Made by a program: the position numbers and the translations under genes
Notes under the pieces: generated by a model
What the model was told of the DNA's origin: nothing
The model's input: the letters and a program-made list of their open reading frames with translations, nothing else
Database searches by the model: none
Source: Gnetum montanum
Taxonomy: Eukaryota > Streptophyta > Gnetopsida > Gnetales > Gnetaceae
Direction: 5' to 3'
Assembly (NCBI GenBank): GCA_015680685.1
Contig: MNCI01007821.1
Location: 383,065 to 445,064 of the forward strand
DNA length: 62,000 nucleotides
Part shown: positions 1 through 9,201 of the stretch, one piece after another
Position numbering within the stretch: position 1 is the first letter of the stretch
Layout of the letters: each line of letters starts with the position of its first letter

Positions 1-2397
1 AACACATGTTAGCAAAATACCTTCATATGATTTACGACACAAGGTGTCGCCTATTAATGTGTATTGGCGAGAGCGTTTTCGTATGGCGTCTTTTTGAGCA
101 TGTGTCAAGTGTTGTGGAGGTTCACCTTTTAGAAGATACTCCTTTACGTCATCATACCATTCTGTTGCGTGTGTTGTACTAACAGATGCTATAGGTGCTT
201 TATTTAAAGTGTTGATTATGGGTTCGGCACAACTGGTTATAGAACTGGGTAATGCGTGAAACATTTTAGGCATCATGTTTAAGGCTAGTGTGGCAAGTGC
301 ATCAGCAATGGTATTCCTACTTCTAGGGATGTGTTGTATATCCACCTCTACTAGTTGGCTCACTAGATGTTTAGTCAAATCACAATACGGTTGCAAATGG
401 AGAGCTTTGCACGTGTAGGCTTCAGTGACTTGATTGATAACTAATTGTGAATCGCCTCGAACTACAAGGCGTGAGATTCCCGAAGTTAGCGCTTTTTGAA
501 GTCCTCTAAGAAGACCTTCGTATTCTGCTATGTTATTGGTGCAAGGAAAGTTTAAGCGATAAGCAGAAGGTTGGATTTCCCCAGAGGGGTATATTAAAAT
601 CGCTGCGGCACTTCCTCCACGAGAGGTTGAGGCCCCATCGAAGTAGAGAATCGCCTCATAATTATCAGGTACAGTGTCTATACTGTTAACATTTTCATCT
701 GGGAATTTGGGGTTTATTGCTGTTTGATCATGTGTCGGTGAGACAGTTAATTGCATGGCTATTGCTTGACCTTTTGTGGAAGATTGAGCGACATAGTATA
801 AATCAAATTCTGCAATCATCGCTTTCCACCTAGCTAACCTACTTGACTCATAGATGTTATTAGTGATGGCACGGAGGACATTATCTTTGCAAATGATGTA
901 AACTTGGTTACGGAATAGATAATGTCTCCATTTCTTCAAAGAGAAGACAAGGGCAAGGCATGATTTCTCTACATCGTTGTATCGTTGTTCATGGGCTATT
1001 AAAGCATGGCTTAGGTAGTATACAGGGATCTCGGCCCCATCTTGACGTTTTTGACAAAGCATGGATGCGATGGATGAACTAGAAGTTGCAAGATAGATGT
1101 AGAAAGGTTTGTCACTTTGTGGAGGATAAACAGTTGGTAGTTGGGCCAACTCTTGTTTTATGTTTTCAAATGCTTCTTGGCATTGTTGAGTCCATTGGAA
1201 ATGTACATTCTTTTGTAATAGGTGTTGCATGGGACTTAACTTATCTGTTAGCCTTGCGATAAAGCGTCTAATGAATTGTAGCCTACCTTGGAGGCTGCGT
1301 AGTTCGGTAAGGTTTCTTGGTGGTTGCATATTGGTTATCGCTTTAACCTTATCAGGATCTACTTGTATCCCTGTTTCGGAAACTAGGAAACCAAGCATTT
1401 TGCCTGTTTTAACACCAAAGACACACTTTTTTGGATTGAGCCTAAGGTCATATTTGAGACAACGTTTAAGCACTAAATCTAGATCTTTTGTATGTTGTTT
1501 AGCTGTTTTAGACTTGACCGCTATATCATCAACATAATCATTGAGTAAACTAAGCATGTAGTCACTAAATATATATGTCATTGCTCGTTGATATGTAGCA
1601 CCCGCATTCTTAAGGCCAAATGGCATCATTGTATAACAAAATGTTCCCCAAGGTGTCATAAAAGTTGTTCTAAGTTGATGTTCTGGATTAATTCTTATCT
1701 GATTGTAGCCTGAAAATCCATCCATAAAGGATAATAATGCATGCCTAGCAGTTGTGTCAATAAGTTGATCCATATTGGGTAGGGGAAAGTCATCTTTTAT
1801 GGTGGCTATGTTGAGGTCACGGAAATCAATACATATGCGTATACTACCATTCTTCTTGCGGACCACAACAATGTTTGACACCCAATCGGAATAGTCAACG
1901 GCTCGGATAAAACCAGCTTGGTAAAGCTTTGTGATCTCAGTGCGGACTACTAATGCAACTTCGGGTCTAACCTTTCGTGCTTTTTGTTTTACTGGTTTGA
2001 TTTTTTCATCAAGGATAATGTTATGTTGGATGATCCGGGGGTCTAGTCCTGGCATGTCTGTATATGACCATGCGAATGTTTTTACGTTGTCTTTTAAAAC
2101 CTGAGTGATGTCACCTACGAGTTGCGGATCTAGTAAGGCACTTAATTTCAAGGTCTTGGCTTCGCCATTAACTGTGGTAATGGGGATCTCAACCAGAGGA
2201 TCTTCAGTGATATTGTTAGCTTCTAGGTCTAGAGTTTTGGCTACGTTTTTAGGCCAGTCTGGCATTTCTTGAGTGGAGGCTATCAAATCGGTATAGGTGG
2301 ATGGACTTAGATCCAAAGATTCCGGGTGAATTACTCTTTCTATATCTCCGTATGGTCCATTGAGAGACAATTTTGAGAGGATGTTGTGGTTGGCCAT
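1..2397 (-). CDS. E1 pol: reverse transcriptase, two RNase H domains, start of integrase (partial at window edge)
   Basis: The frame is open without a stop from the ATG at 2397-2395 to base 1, about 799 codons, and continues outside the window. RT lies at about residues 130-330 with the catalytic YVDD at 1536-1525 (residue about 288). A first RNase H (residues about 430-555) keeps its E in DVEKS but has serine where the first catalytic Asp is expected (LATSSSSIAS) and ends KGQAIAMQL, without the usual final Asp. A second RNase H (residues about 580-710) keeps all four acids: YFDGA, AEYEGL, RGDSQL and IADAL. The last residues, LCRKSYEGILL, match the stretch before the integrase zinc domain. 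The product copies element RNA into DNA in the virus-like particle. The frame differs from gag-pro and an upstream stop (TAA at 2418-2416) precedes the ATG, so expression needs splicing or reinitiation. Confidence 0.93.
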   Translation of the reverse strand, partial: MANHNILSKLSLNGPYGDIERVIHPESLDLSPSTYTDLIASTQEMPDWPKNVAKTLDLEANNITEDPLVEIPITTVNGEAKTLKLSALLDPQLVGDITQVLKDNVKTFAWSYTDMPGLDPRIIQHNIILDEKIKPVKQKARKVRPEVALVVRTEITKLYQAGFIRAVDYSDWVSNIVVVRKKNGSIRICIDFRDLNIATIKDDFPLPNMDQLIDTTARHALLSFMDGFSGYNQIRINPEHQLRTTFMTPWGTFCYTMMPFGLKNAGATYQRAMTYIFSDYMLSLLNDYVDDIAVKSKTAKQHTKDLDLVLKRCLKYDLRLNPKKCVFGVKTGKMLGFLVSETGIQVDPDKVKAITNMQPPRNLTELRSLQGRLQFIRRFIARLTDKLSPMQHLLQKNVHFQWTQQCQEAFENIKQELAQLPTVYPPQSDKPFYIYLATSSSSIASMLCQKRQDGAEIPVYYLSHALIAHEQRYNDVEKSCLALVFSLKKWRHYLFRNQVYIICKDNVLRAITNNIYESSRLARWKAMIAEFDLYYVAQSSTKGQAIAMQLTVSPTHDQTAINPKFPDENVNSIDTVPDNYEAILYFDGASTSRGGSAAAILIYPSGEIQPSAYRLNFPCTNNIAEYEGLLRGLQKALTSGISRLVVRGDSQLVINQVTEAYTCKALHLQPYCDLTKHLVSQLVEVDIQHIPRSRNTIADALATLALNMMPKMFHALPSSITSCAEPIINTLNKAPIASVSTTHATEWYDDVKEYLLKGEPPQHLTHAQKDAIRKRSRQYTLIGDTLCRKSYEGILLTCV

Positions 2398-2401
2398 GAT
2401 A

Positions 2402-2431
2402 TTCGCTCCTGCCAATTAAAACAGGAGCGAA
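2402..2431 (-). promoter_or_regulatory. E1 hairpin over a candidate splice acceptor, just before the pol ATG
   Basis: TTCGCTCCTG (2402-2411) and CAGGAGCGAA (2422-2431) form a perfect 10-bp inverted repeat with a 10-base loop. On the element's sense strand the hairpin ends four bases before the pol ATG. A pyrimidine-rich run followed by TTGGCAG then GAG places a good 3' splice site at the loop-stem border (AG at 2410-2409). Ogre-type Tat elements are known to have a partly spliced intron between protease and RT. Use of this site is inference. Confidence 0.5.
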
Positions 2432-2578
2432 ATGAGAGAGATTCCCTCAATAAGAGAGTTACAAAGTGTAAATGAATAACTAGTTTGGTGGAATGTATAA
2501 AGATTGATGTAATTACGGTATAAAATGGTTGCATTGTTATCTTTATGTTTCATGTAAACGTTTTTGTCATTTTCCATT

Positions 2579-2598
2579 TCTCTCTCTCTCTCTCTCTT
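2579..2598. repeat. TC microsatellite in the E1 gap
   Basis: A run of about ten TC units lies in the non-coding stretch between E1 protease and pol. On the element's sense strand it reads GA repeats. It would be intronic if the proposed intron exists. Confidence 0.9.
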
Positions 2599-2769
2599 TT
2601 TTATTGTTTTTCTGTGTTTTCTAGAGTATATGTGTGCAACTAAATGTAAGTTTGAAAAATAAGGCAACAACCGTGCATGAATATAAATTGTAACTTGTAA
2701 CTTGTAAGCGAAAATTTAATATAGATGACAAGAGTTTGTAAATTTGTAACTTGTTGGCTTTAGTTTAAA

Positions 2770-2999
2770 GCCATTTCGGGCTTGGTACATCAATTTAAAG
2801 TCTTGATGGACTATTGCATCTGTTGTTAAAGAAAGGATTACCAATTTTATGCCATGGTGGGCCAAAGGTAGTAATGTTTTCGAGAAGTTTTAAATGAAAC
2901 CAGCCATTTCTGACCGTGGCTAGTTTAATGTCATTGTGGACGTTTGTTGGTAATTTTAACGTCATACCGGACGTGTCATAGTTTAACGTCATTTCGGAC
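2770..2999. repeat. E1: array of seven short hairpin motifs between protease and pol
   Basis: Seven related units begin at 2770, 2800, 2851, 2903, 2930, 2961 and 2988 on the plus strand. Most are preceded by TTTAA and follow the pattern GYC-N6-GRC over 12 bases (the 2903 unit is 18 bases). The ends pair: where the left arm is GCC the right is GGC, and where it is GTC the right is GAC, with no exception. Spacing is 27-31 bases, or about 51. Degenerate tandem repeats are known in non-coding parts of Tat elements, but paired changes suggest either selection for a stem or an inherited palindromic unit. Confidence 0.75.
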
Positions 3000-3016
3000 T
3001 ATTCGTATCATTCGCT

Positions 3017-3574
3017 CTAGTTGTTGAGTTGTCTCTTGATCTTTTGTAGCTTAACACGTGGGGCTGGGTGTATGGGTATGACTTTATATTCACCTTCCCC
3101 TTCATCAATGATGTCAAAGGGTAGTTCCGACCAAGAAACATCAGTAGGAATGGCTCCTATGTCTGTGTCTTCTTGTGTTTCTTCAGTGTTAGTCAACGTT
3201 GGGTTCACGTTCTGACGTATGTTCATCGTCTCTTGTTTAGGCTTAATGAACTCAATTTCTGACCCTTTATCTACCTCAAGATATGAGGAAGTGATCGATG
3301 GTGTTGTATCCCCATGTATGATGATCTCACCACCTTCGTAAGGTAGATGTATCTCCTGATGGATGGGTGAAGATACTGCTTTAAGTTGAGCTAGCCAAGG
3401 ACGTCCTAGGATTAGATTAAATCCTGGCATTTCATCAACCACGACGAATTCGGCTGATGTAGGGAATTGGTCTCCGGCTATGAAGTCTAAGGTCACCATG
3501 CCTTTTACACCCACACGGGAACCACTGAAGGATCTTAGGAAAGAGGTTGTTGTAGGTTGTATTTGTTCAATGAG
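3017..3574 (-). CDS. E1 protease, C-terminal part, after the in-frame TGA
   Basis: This is the direct continuation, in the same frame, of the gag frame upstream, separated only by the TGA at 3577-3575. It holds the second half of a retropepsin-like aspartic protease, including the conserved LILGRPWL motif and a hydrophobic strand before it, then an acidic linker and a basic tail ending KIKRQLNN before TAG. Together with VDDGAATNV upstream it completes one protease domain, so the TGA cuts the enzyme in two. The simplest explanation is CGA to TGA. The protease would mature the Gag-Pol polyprotein. Without readthrough or repair this copy makes no active protease. Confidence 0.85.
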   Translation of the reverse strand, partial: LIEQIQPTTTSFLRSFSGSRVGVKGMVTLDFIAGDQFPTSAEFVVVDEMPGFNLILGRPWLAQLKAVSSPIHQEIHLPYEGGEIIIHGDTTPSITSSYLEVDKGSEIEFIKPKQETMNIRQNVNPTLTNTEETQEDTDIGAIPTDVSWSELPFDIIDEGEGEYKVIPIHPAPRVKLQKIKRQLNN

Positions 3575-6500
3575 TCACAGTTTTTCAATGATGGAAAAAG
3601 GTATTACATTTGTTGCTGCACCATCATCGACATGCACCCTACGTATTTTGAAATTATCAACCTGTATTGTTATGAACATAGGGGCTGTGGTGACTTCCCT
3701 TGTTTTCTTATCTAGCTTAATGTCCATAACGTGGAATTCTAAGGATGTGGTCTTTAATTCCTGAAGTTGTGGGGATAATACTACATAAATGGATGGTTCG
3801 TCTGCAGGGAGATCCTCACTAACAGGAATTGAAGTTAACATTCGCACGAGAGCCTCTCGATGCACTGGTGAAGTCATTACTAGGTCATACAAACTTAAAG
3901 AAGTATTCTTTTGTTTTAAGGCTTGCGTGACCTGGGTCAATGCATTAGCTAGGTCTTTACCATTTGGAACATTCTTGTCTATAGAGATTTGGTCCATTTG
4001 ACCTAACATTCGTATTTCTCGTGGAGTAGTTGAAAATGTTGGGTTTGGGATATGACTTGTACTAGGCTCAACGGATGAACTCATGGGAACGGTGCTCAAT
4101 GGTGTAGGCTTTGGCAGACCTGATTCTTGTCTATGGTTTTCTCTCTCCATGCACTCTCTTTGTTCTCTTTCTAAGCGCTCTCTTATTAGCCTGTCGGCAA
4201 GATGTTCTCGCGTAGGTCGTCTAGAAATGGAGATGGGTTGTGTGCCAGAGTGTTTTGGCACTCGGATCACAAAGGGAACGGGTCGGTTTTTAGATGGCGT
4301 GCTCGTTGTGGTGACAACTGAAGGAGGTATGCAGATAATGAATGGTTTTGATGGTGTGGGGGATGTGCATGTGGTAAAAGGGATTTGAGGAGATGTTGGG
4401 GTAGGTGTGTTTTCTAAAGGCCTCTGAATCACAAAAGGTCTCCACGGGACGTCCTGTCTGTTTTCCATATGGATAGTATTAATCACATATGGGGCATCGT
4501 TGATTTTTGTATTGAGAGGGTCTTTATAGACCCTCATGGATTGATTTTGGGGCCTTACTGGGTTTGTCTCGTCGAATGCTACTTCTCCCCCATCTATCAT
4601 GCGCTGTATGTCTTGCTTCAATGCATAGCAATAATCAGTCCCGTGACCACACCGTTGATGATACTCACAAAACCTATCCAACCTAAAACCTTTTGGGATA
4701 GGGGGTTCGTTGGGTGTTGCTAAGGCTGGATTTTTGGCCAATTCGCAAAAGCGATCATGTCTTTGTGAGGCCGCAGGAGACATTTGTTTATGTTGAATTA
4801 ACCCAGCCTTTAGAAGTTGATCAAGCATTTGTGAAGGCTTCATGGGCAATGGTGTGTACTGAGTAGGGTCTTTTCTTTCGAAGGTACGTGCATGACCTAT
4901 GTTGTTATTTCTATTTGAGGAGCTTTCAGGTGTATGAGTGGGTGCTGTTCTTTCATAGTTGTTTAGGATAGTGGGTTGTTTTCCCTCAGCCACTGCTGCT
5001 ACCATTGTTTTGGGTTTATCTTTCCTTATGTGTTGGCTTCTAAAGGTTGAGTAGGCTGGGTCATTACTTGTTTGTGCCGCTTCTTCTATGTCTTTGATTT
5101 GTACAAATGCTTGGCTCAATGTGCGGGCTTTTAGGTAGTAAAGTTTTGACTTAATAAAGTCATTCACGGCTGACTTAAGGATAGTGAGTAAATATGTTTC
5201 GGGGATAGGTTCATGAAGTTCGTTTAAGGCTGCACTCCACCTTTGGATAAATTTCTGTGCTGGCTCTAATGGCGCTTGTTTAATTTGAATCAAGCTATCT
5301 AATGTGGCTTCAGGTTTTAGATTGTATTTGAAACGGGTGACAAATTGATGCAACAAATTCTCTAAAGAAGATATGGAGCTACGAGGTAGAGATCGGTACC
5401 AGTCTAAGGCTTTTCCGGTTAAGGACATTGCAAACACTCGCAAGATTACATGGGGCCATGCTTGAAGTAAAAGGCTTTCGGTTCTAAATGTCACTAGGTG
5501 GGCATTTGGGTCCCCTTCTCCATTGTACTTGGTCAGTTGAGGTAATGAGACTCCTTTTGGCAAGGTCAAGGGTGGAACTGAGGGGTCAATTGGGTCATCT
5601 TGATAGAAATCTAGTACCTTGACTTCCTCATTGTTGAAAGTTTTAAGGCGTTTTAATTCTTCTGCCAACGAGTGCATCATTTTTTGTGTGTCTGCCCATT
5701 CTCGGGCGGAAGGCAAACCAATGGATTGAGTTGATTGTGGATAATAATGGTTTAATTGTTGCATTGTTTGTGGGAAAGCATGTTGTTGGGCTGACATTTG
5801 TTGTGGTGGGATGGTATTCGGGACTGAGACTACTGGTGGAACCCAGTGCCCACCCACATGTTGTGAGGCAACACCTTGAATAGGTTGGGTAGGAGTAATC
5901 AATGGTGCCCTATGAATTTGCATCTGGGGTATGTAATGGGTGGATGTGGAAGCTGGTATGACTGATGGTATTCTAACTACTTGAGGTTGGGGGATTGACC
6001 CTACGTTGGTTTGGGGGAGTTGTTGAGACTGTGCTAGTGGAGGAATTATGGAAGTGGATGCATCAGAGTGAATATTATTAAGCATGGAGAAGATAGGAAT
6101 GGAATGGGGAACATGTGCTTGAATGTTTGTGGACGAAGAAGGAAACATAGTTTCTTCTAGGAAAGGATGGGACAATAGGTTTGCATGGGGACTAACAGTA
6201 TGGTATGACTCTCCATGATCAGATTGGGCTGCAAAGTCATCTTCTTCATCTTGAGGCTCTATGGGAGGTAGTTGTAAAGTTTGATTTTTAACCATGAGAA
6301 GTTGGGATATGAGTCTATGATGGTTTTCAGATAGTGGGATTATGTCAAAAGCTGAAGGGATAAACTCACGTCCTCCTTTGTGGACGAACTCATATTCTCT
6401 CTTAGCTTCCCTCTCCATATGATCAATGGGTAGGTTGGCTTGGATCTTAACACAGATAAAATTATATTGTTCGGGTGTAAGAGTTGTGTGAATAGGGCTT

Positions 6501-6634
6501 TTTCCTTGTAGCCTGAGGGATTGGCGTGTAGGGCCTTGAGGATTCATGTGTTCAATAACGGTTATAGATTCCGTAGCAGTCACGAGGTTTGAAGCAATTG
6601 GTAGTGTTACTGGGTTGACTTGGGAAGATTCCAT
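3575..6634 (-). CDS. E1 gag with the N-terminal part of protease
   Basis: The frame has 1019 codons from the ATG at 6634. The start is supported by the primer site only about 70 bases upstream and by an immediate open frame. The first 360 residues are Pro/Gln/Ser-rich and of low complexity. The retrotransposon Gag (capsid) domain lies at about residues 365-530 (YNGEGDPNAHL, ALDWYRSLP, QFVTRF). A Tat-type zinc motif CEYHQRCGHGTDYC is near residue 655, followed by ALKQDIQRMI. The protease active site VDDGAATNV is near residue 1001, where the usual SS or ST after DG is AA. The frame ends at TGA in mid-protease. Gag packages element RNA in cytoplasmic particles. A Gag this long with a large N-terminal extension is within what Tat elements show. 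Confidence 0.93.
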   Translation of the reverse strand: MESSQVNPVTLPIASNLVTATESITVIEHMNPQGPTRQSLRLQGKSPIHTTLTPEQYNFICVKIQANLPIDHMEREAKREYEFVHKGGREFIPSAFDIIPLSENHHRLISQLLMVKNQTLQLPPIEPQDEEDDFAAQSDHGESYHTVSPHANLLSHPFLEETMFPSSSTNIQAHVPHSIPIFSMLNNIHSDASTSIIPPLAQSQQLPQTNVGSIPQPQVVRIPSVIPASTSTHYIPQMQIHRAPLITPTQPIQGVASQHVGGHWVPPVVSVPNTIPPQQMSAQQHAFPQTMQQLNHYYPQSTQSIGLPSAREWADTQKMMHSLAEELKRLKTFNNEEVKVLDFYQDDPIDPSVPPLTLPKGVSLPQLTKYNGEGDPNAHLVTFRTESLLLQAWPHVILRVFAMSLTGKALDWYRSLPRSSISSLENLLHQFVTRFKYNLKPEATLDSLIQIKQAPLEPAQKFIQRWSAALNELHEPIPETYLLTILKSAVNDFIKSKLYYLKARTLSQAFVQIKDIEEAAQTSNDPAYSTFRSQHIRKDKPKTMVAAVAEGKQPTILNNYERTAPTHTPESSSNRNNNIGHARTFERKDPTQYTPLPMKPSQMLDQLLKAGLIQHKQMSPAASQRHDRFCELAKNPALATPNEPPIPKGFRLDRFCEYHQRCGHGTDYCYALKQDIQRMIDGGEVAFDETNPVRPQNQSMRVYKDPLNTKINDAPYVINTIHMENRQDVPWRPFVIQRPLENTPTPTSPQIPFTTCTSPTPSKPFIICIPPSVVTTTSTPSKNRPVPFVIRVPKHSGTQPISISRRPTREHLADRLIRERLEREQRECMERENHRQESGLPKPTPLSTVPMSSSVEPSTSHIPNPTFSTTPREIRMLGQMDQISIDKNVPNGKDLANALTQVTQALKQKNTSLSLYDLVMTSPVHREALVRMLTSIPVSEDLPADEPSIYVVLSPQLQELKTTSLEFHVMDIKLDKKTREVTTAPMFITIQVDNFKIRRVHVDDGAATNVIPFSIIEKL

Positions 6635-6700
6635 GATAAATGTGAATTGACTGGGATAGATGAATGGAGTTCTGAGGTTTAATTAATAACAAGAAACGAC

Positions 6701-6717
6701 CCTCCTTCTAGCGCCAA
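6701..6717 (-). other. E1 primer binding site
   Basis: On the element's sense strand TGGCGCTAGAAGGAGGG follows the LTR after about ten bases. The opening TGGCGC is complementary to the 3' end of a tRNA ending GCGCCA. The tRNA is not certain; an Arg tRNA is often reported for Tat elements, but I could not check this. Confidence 0.75.
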
Positions 6718-6726
6718 AAACCGTAC

Positions 6727-8067
6727 TGACTTAAATCGTCGGTATAAGGCTGGAAGGGAAACAGACACCGAGAGATCGTTGGGCAGCCACAGCGGACCCT
6801 GCCTTCGCTTGAGGGCAAACTGGAAAAGGGAACGAAGGCAGAGTGCCTTGGATGGTTTGCACGCAAATCAAACAAGGACTTCCCCGAGCGTAAGCTACGG
6901 CTAGCACTGGGGTTATCGTAAACGATACGTAACGGCGGTACGAAGTGTAAATAAAGCGTAAACAAAGTGTATATTGTAAACAGAACGTAAAACAAGGTAA
7001 ATAATGTGAATGAGAACCAATAATGAAACTGTATTGTATTAGAAAAAATGTGCACCGGTCAAAGCGTAGTTGCACAGGTATGAATGGCAAGTCAAACGCC
7101 TAGCCCCGGAAGGATATGATGCGACGATGGGAGAAGAACTTGGAAATCAAAAATCGGATGTGCCGAAGGCCCAAGGATTGCAAGTTCGGCCTTTCTTCGG
7201 GATCGCCAACTTCTCCAATCTTCTTCTCCTTCTTGTTTCTCTTGCTTCTTGTTGCTTGTGTTGCCTCCTCTTCCATCCTTCAATTTGTGTGAATTGATGA
7301 AGTATTTATAGGTTTGGGGCTAGGGTAGTTGTACATGAGTTGGTTGTTGGCAATTGCCCATTTTTTTTGACTAGGATTAGAACATAATTTGAAAAATTTG
7401 GAGAGGTTGGGTCTAGCGGCGGCTTCCTTTAAAAAATTATATTATTTTCTTTGAAAAATTATTATTTTTGGTAGGTCGGCTGGAACATTAGGAGGAGGAA
7501 AGTAGCCGGTGGAGGAGAAAGCGGGAGACAGCAGATGGAGTGCCAGAGAGCAGGAGCAACGATCCACGCGGCAGGGAGAAGACGGCGCAGTAGGTGAGGG
7601 CGGCGTGGTGCACGAGGGCGGCGCAGCAACAGAGGCGGCGGAGTGCGGCGAGCGCGGTGCGGTAGGTAAGGGCTGCGGAAAAAAAAAAAAAAACGGTGGT
7701 TGCAGCGCGTTGGCAGGAGACGGCGGCTAGGGTTTGGTGGTTGGGGTTTGGTTGTTGGGGTTTGGTTGCTGCAGGTGAGGCTTCGGCGGTGGTCAGCGGA
7801 GGGCGGCGCAGTGCGGCGAGGGCGACGCAGTGCGGGCGAGGCAGGCGACGGCGGCAAAAAGCGGCAAGGCGGGCGACAGCGGCAAGGGCTTGGTGGTGTG
7901 ACGTGGCAGGGACGGTGATGCAGCAGAAGACGGCGCGACAGGTGCGGCAGAAGGCGGCGTGGCAGGAGACAGCAGCTGGGATGACGCGGCGCAATGCAGG
8001 TGAGGGCGAGAAAAGCGGCGGTGGCGAAAAACCAACAGCGCGGCAGCGAGAAATTAGTGGTTTTTCA
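6727..8067 (-). repeat. E1 5' LTR
   Basis: The LTR is bounded on the plus strand by TG (6727) and CA (8067), so on the sense strand it starts TGAAAAACC and ends GTCA, next to the primer site. Length is about 1341 bp. The right border is fixed by E2 gag homology resuming at about 8068, judged against the matching stretches near 43.3 and 60.2 kb. The U3 half (7490-8040) is strongly GC-rich with GGCGGC-like repeats, unlike everything else here, and carries a 14-base A run at about 7679. A TATA box divides U3 from R. Open frames in the GC-rich part occur on both strands and are not believed to be genes. Confidence 0.8.
7303..7310 (-). promoter_or_regulatory. TATA box of the E1 LTR
   Basis: TATAAATA on the minus strand, preceded by CC and followed by CTTCATC. 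It lies about 750 bp into the LTR, which would give a transcription start near 7275 and an R-U5 of roughly 550 bp. Confidence 0.7.
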
Positions 8068-8890
8068 GAATGTTGCCTTGTGATGTCACACTTATAAGAG
8101 TCTAGAGTGTACGCATTGAATCCTTGCCTAGCACATAGGCAAGCTCAAAGATGATTACCTTATCCTCAAGGAAATCCAAGGAAATTCCACTAATAGCAAT
8201 AAGCTTACTACCCAAGTGGAACTCCTCCATAACTGTACAAACAATATCAATAGTGGTACCAATCATAATCATGGGAAATGCCACCACCAATGTAGCAATA
8301 CCCTTATAGGCAACTAGATCCATATGGGTACTATGCTTAGTAGCCCATCTTCCCTAGGAGTTCTGCAAGTCATACAACATTCTAGCATCACTATTACCCT
8401 GTAGAGTACCATCGAACACATTCACCATCTACTTGAGGGGAAAACCCATACCCATATCCATATCATCCTCTGCATCCCTCTACACATACACCTCTACCTT
8501 CAACCCAATTACCTCCTACTCCATCCATGCAAGGTAAGATTTCTCCACAGCCAAAATAATGAAATGCTATGAGGGTTGTGCACTCACAACTAGTTTTTCA
8601 ACCAAGTGATCCAGAAAATTGATCAAGAAAAAGACCTTTCTTCTAATCTAGCAGTCCTCTCTAGCCCTCACAACCTAGTTCAGCTAATTACCCTGCATCT
8701 CCAACACCCTCATCCTCTGTATCAAATACCTTCGAGTATCCTTCAAACCAAGTGCTTCCTTAGATATGCATTGTAATGTTAACTCATGTTGTTTCTAACT
8801 CGATCAAGGCTAGTAATCTTCCTACAAAAAGATCTAACCTAGGAAGTCTACTCATTTATCTATAGATTACTAGATAAGAGTCATGCAAGG
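8068..8890 (+). pseudogene. E2 gag, C-terminal part
   Basis: The segment begins in the conserved stretch HL-x-ES-x-x-YALNP, after the Cys/His motif of gag, and continues through a Pro/Gln/Tyr-rich low-complexity region that matches E5 at about 60250-60960 residue by residue, with many stops. It then enters protease in the same frame, which shows that gag and protease were originally one frame in this family. No start is present because E1 interrupted the gene. Confidence 0.75.
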
Positions 8891-9201
8891 CTCTTCTTGA
8901 CTTTGGTTCCAAAGTTAATCTCATCTCTCATGATATGTACAAGGACTAAAACCTACCACCTCTTAAGAAGAGCAACATTCATATAGAATTAGCAAATCAG
9001 TTGATTACTATCCCTGTGGGATTAGTAGAGGACATTGTGACCATAGTTTGTGGGCGGTCCTATCTTGCTAATTTTTTGATGATCAAAGTGAACAACTGCA
9101 AAAGTGACTTACCAATCATTATGGGAAGGGCTTGGTTAAGCACAGTCAATGCACATATGGGTAAAAGGGACCTATCTTTAGAAATATCCAAGGAAAAATG
9201 A
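8891..9201 (+). pseudogene. E2 aspartic protease
   Basis: The retropepsin-like domain contains ALLDFGSKVNLIS, ITIPVGLVEDIV and LPIIMGRAWLS. The active site DSG of E5 is DFG here (a TCT to TTT type change), so this copy would be inactive. The second half (9001-9201) is still open. It matches E4 (about 44050-44424) and E5 (about 61020-61538). Confidence 0.85.

Larger units (their letters stand above)
1..8067 (-). mobile_element. E1: Tat-lineage Ty3/Gypsy LTR retrotransposon (5' part)
   Basis: Reading on the minus strand, the order is LTR (8067 to 6727), primer site, gag-protease, a non-coding gap, then RT, RNase H, a second RNase H and the start of integrase, where the window ends. The second RNase H after the normal one, and a gag zinc motif of the C-x2-H-x4-GH-x4-C type, are hallmarks of the plant Tat lineage. 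The element lies antisense inside the gag of E2: sequence from 8068 rightwards is E2 gag with no gap. It looks young, because the pol frame has no stop over 2.4 kb and gag-pro has one. The 3' LTR and the second copy of the target duplication (expected to read GAATG, as at 8068-8072) lie left of the window. Confidence 0.9.

Noticed and set aside
2770-2999. A CRISPR-like array
   Set aside because: Units are 12 bases, degenerate and unevenly spaced in plant retrotransposon DNA; no cas genes.
3575-3577. Programmed readthrough between gag and protease in E1
   Set aside because: The stop is inside the protease domain rather than before it, and no supporting downstream signal was recognised.
7462-8097. 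Overlapping Ala/Arg/Gly-rich open frames on both strands
   Set aside because: They lie in the GC-rich U3 of the E1 LTR, occur in five frames at once and show no domain; composition explains them.
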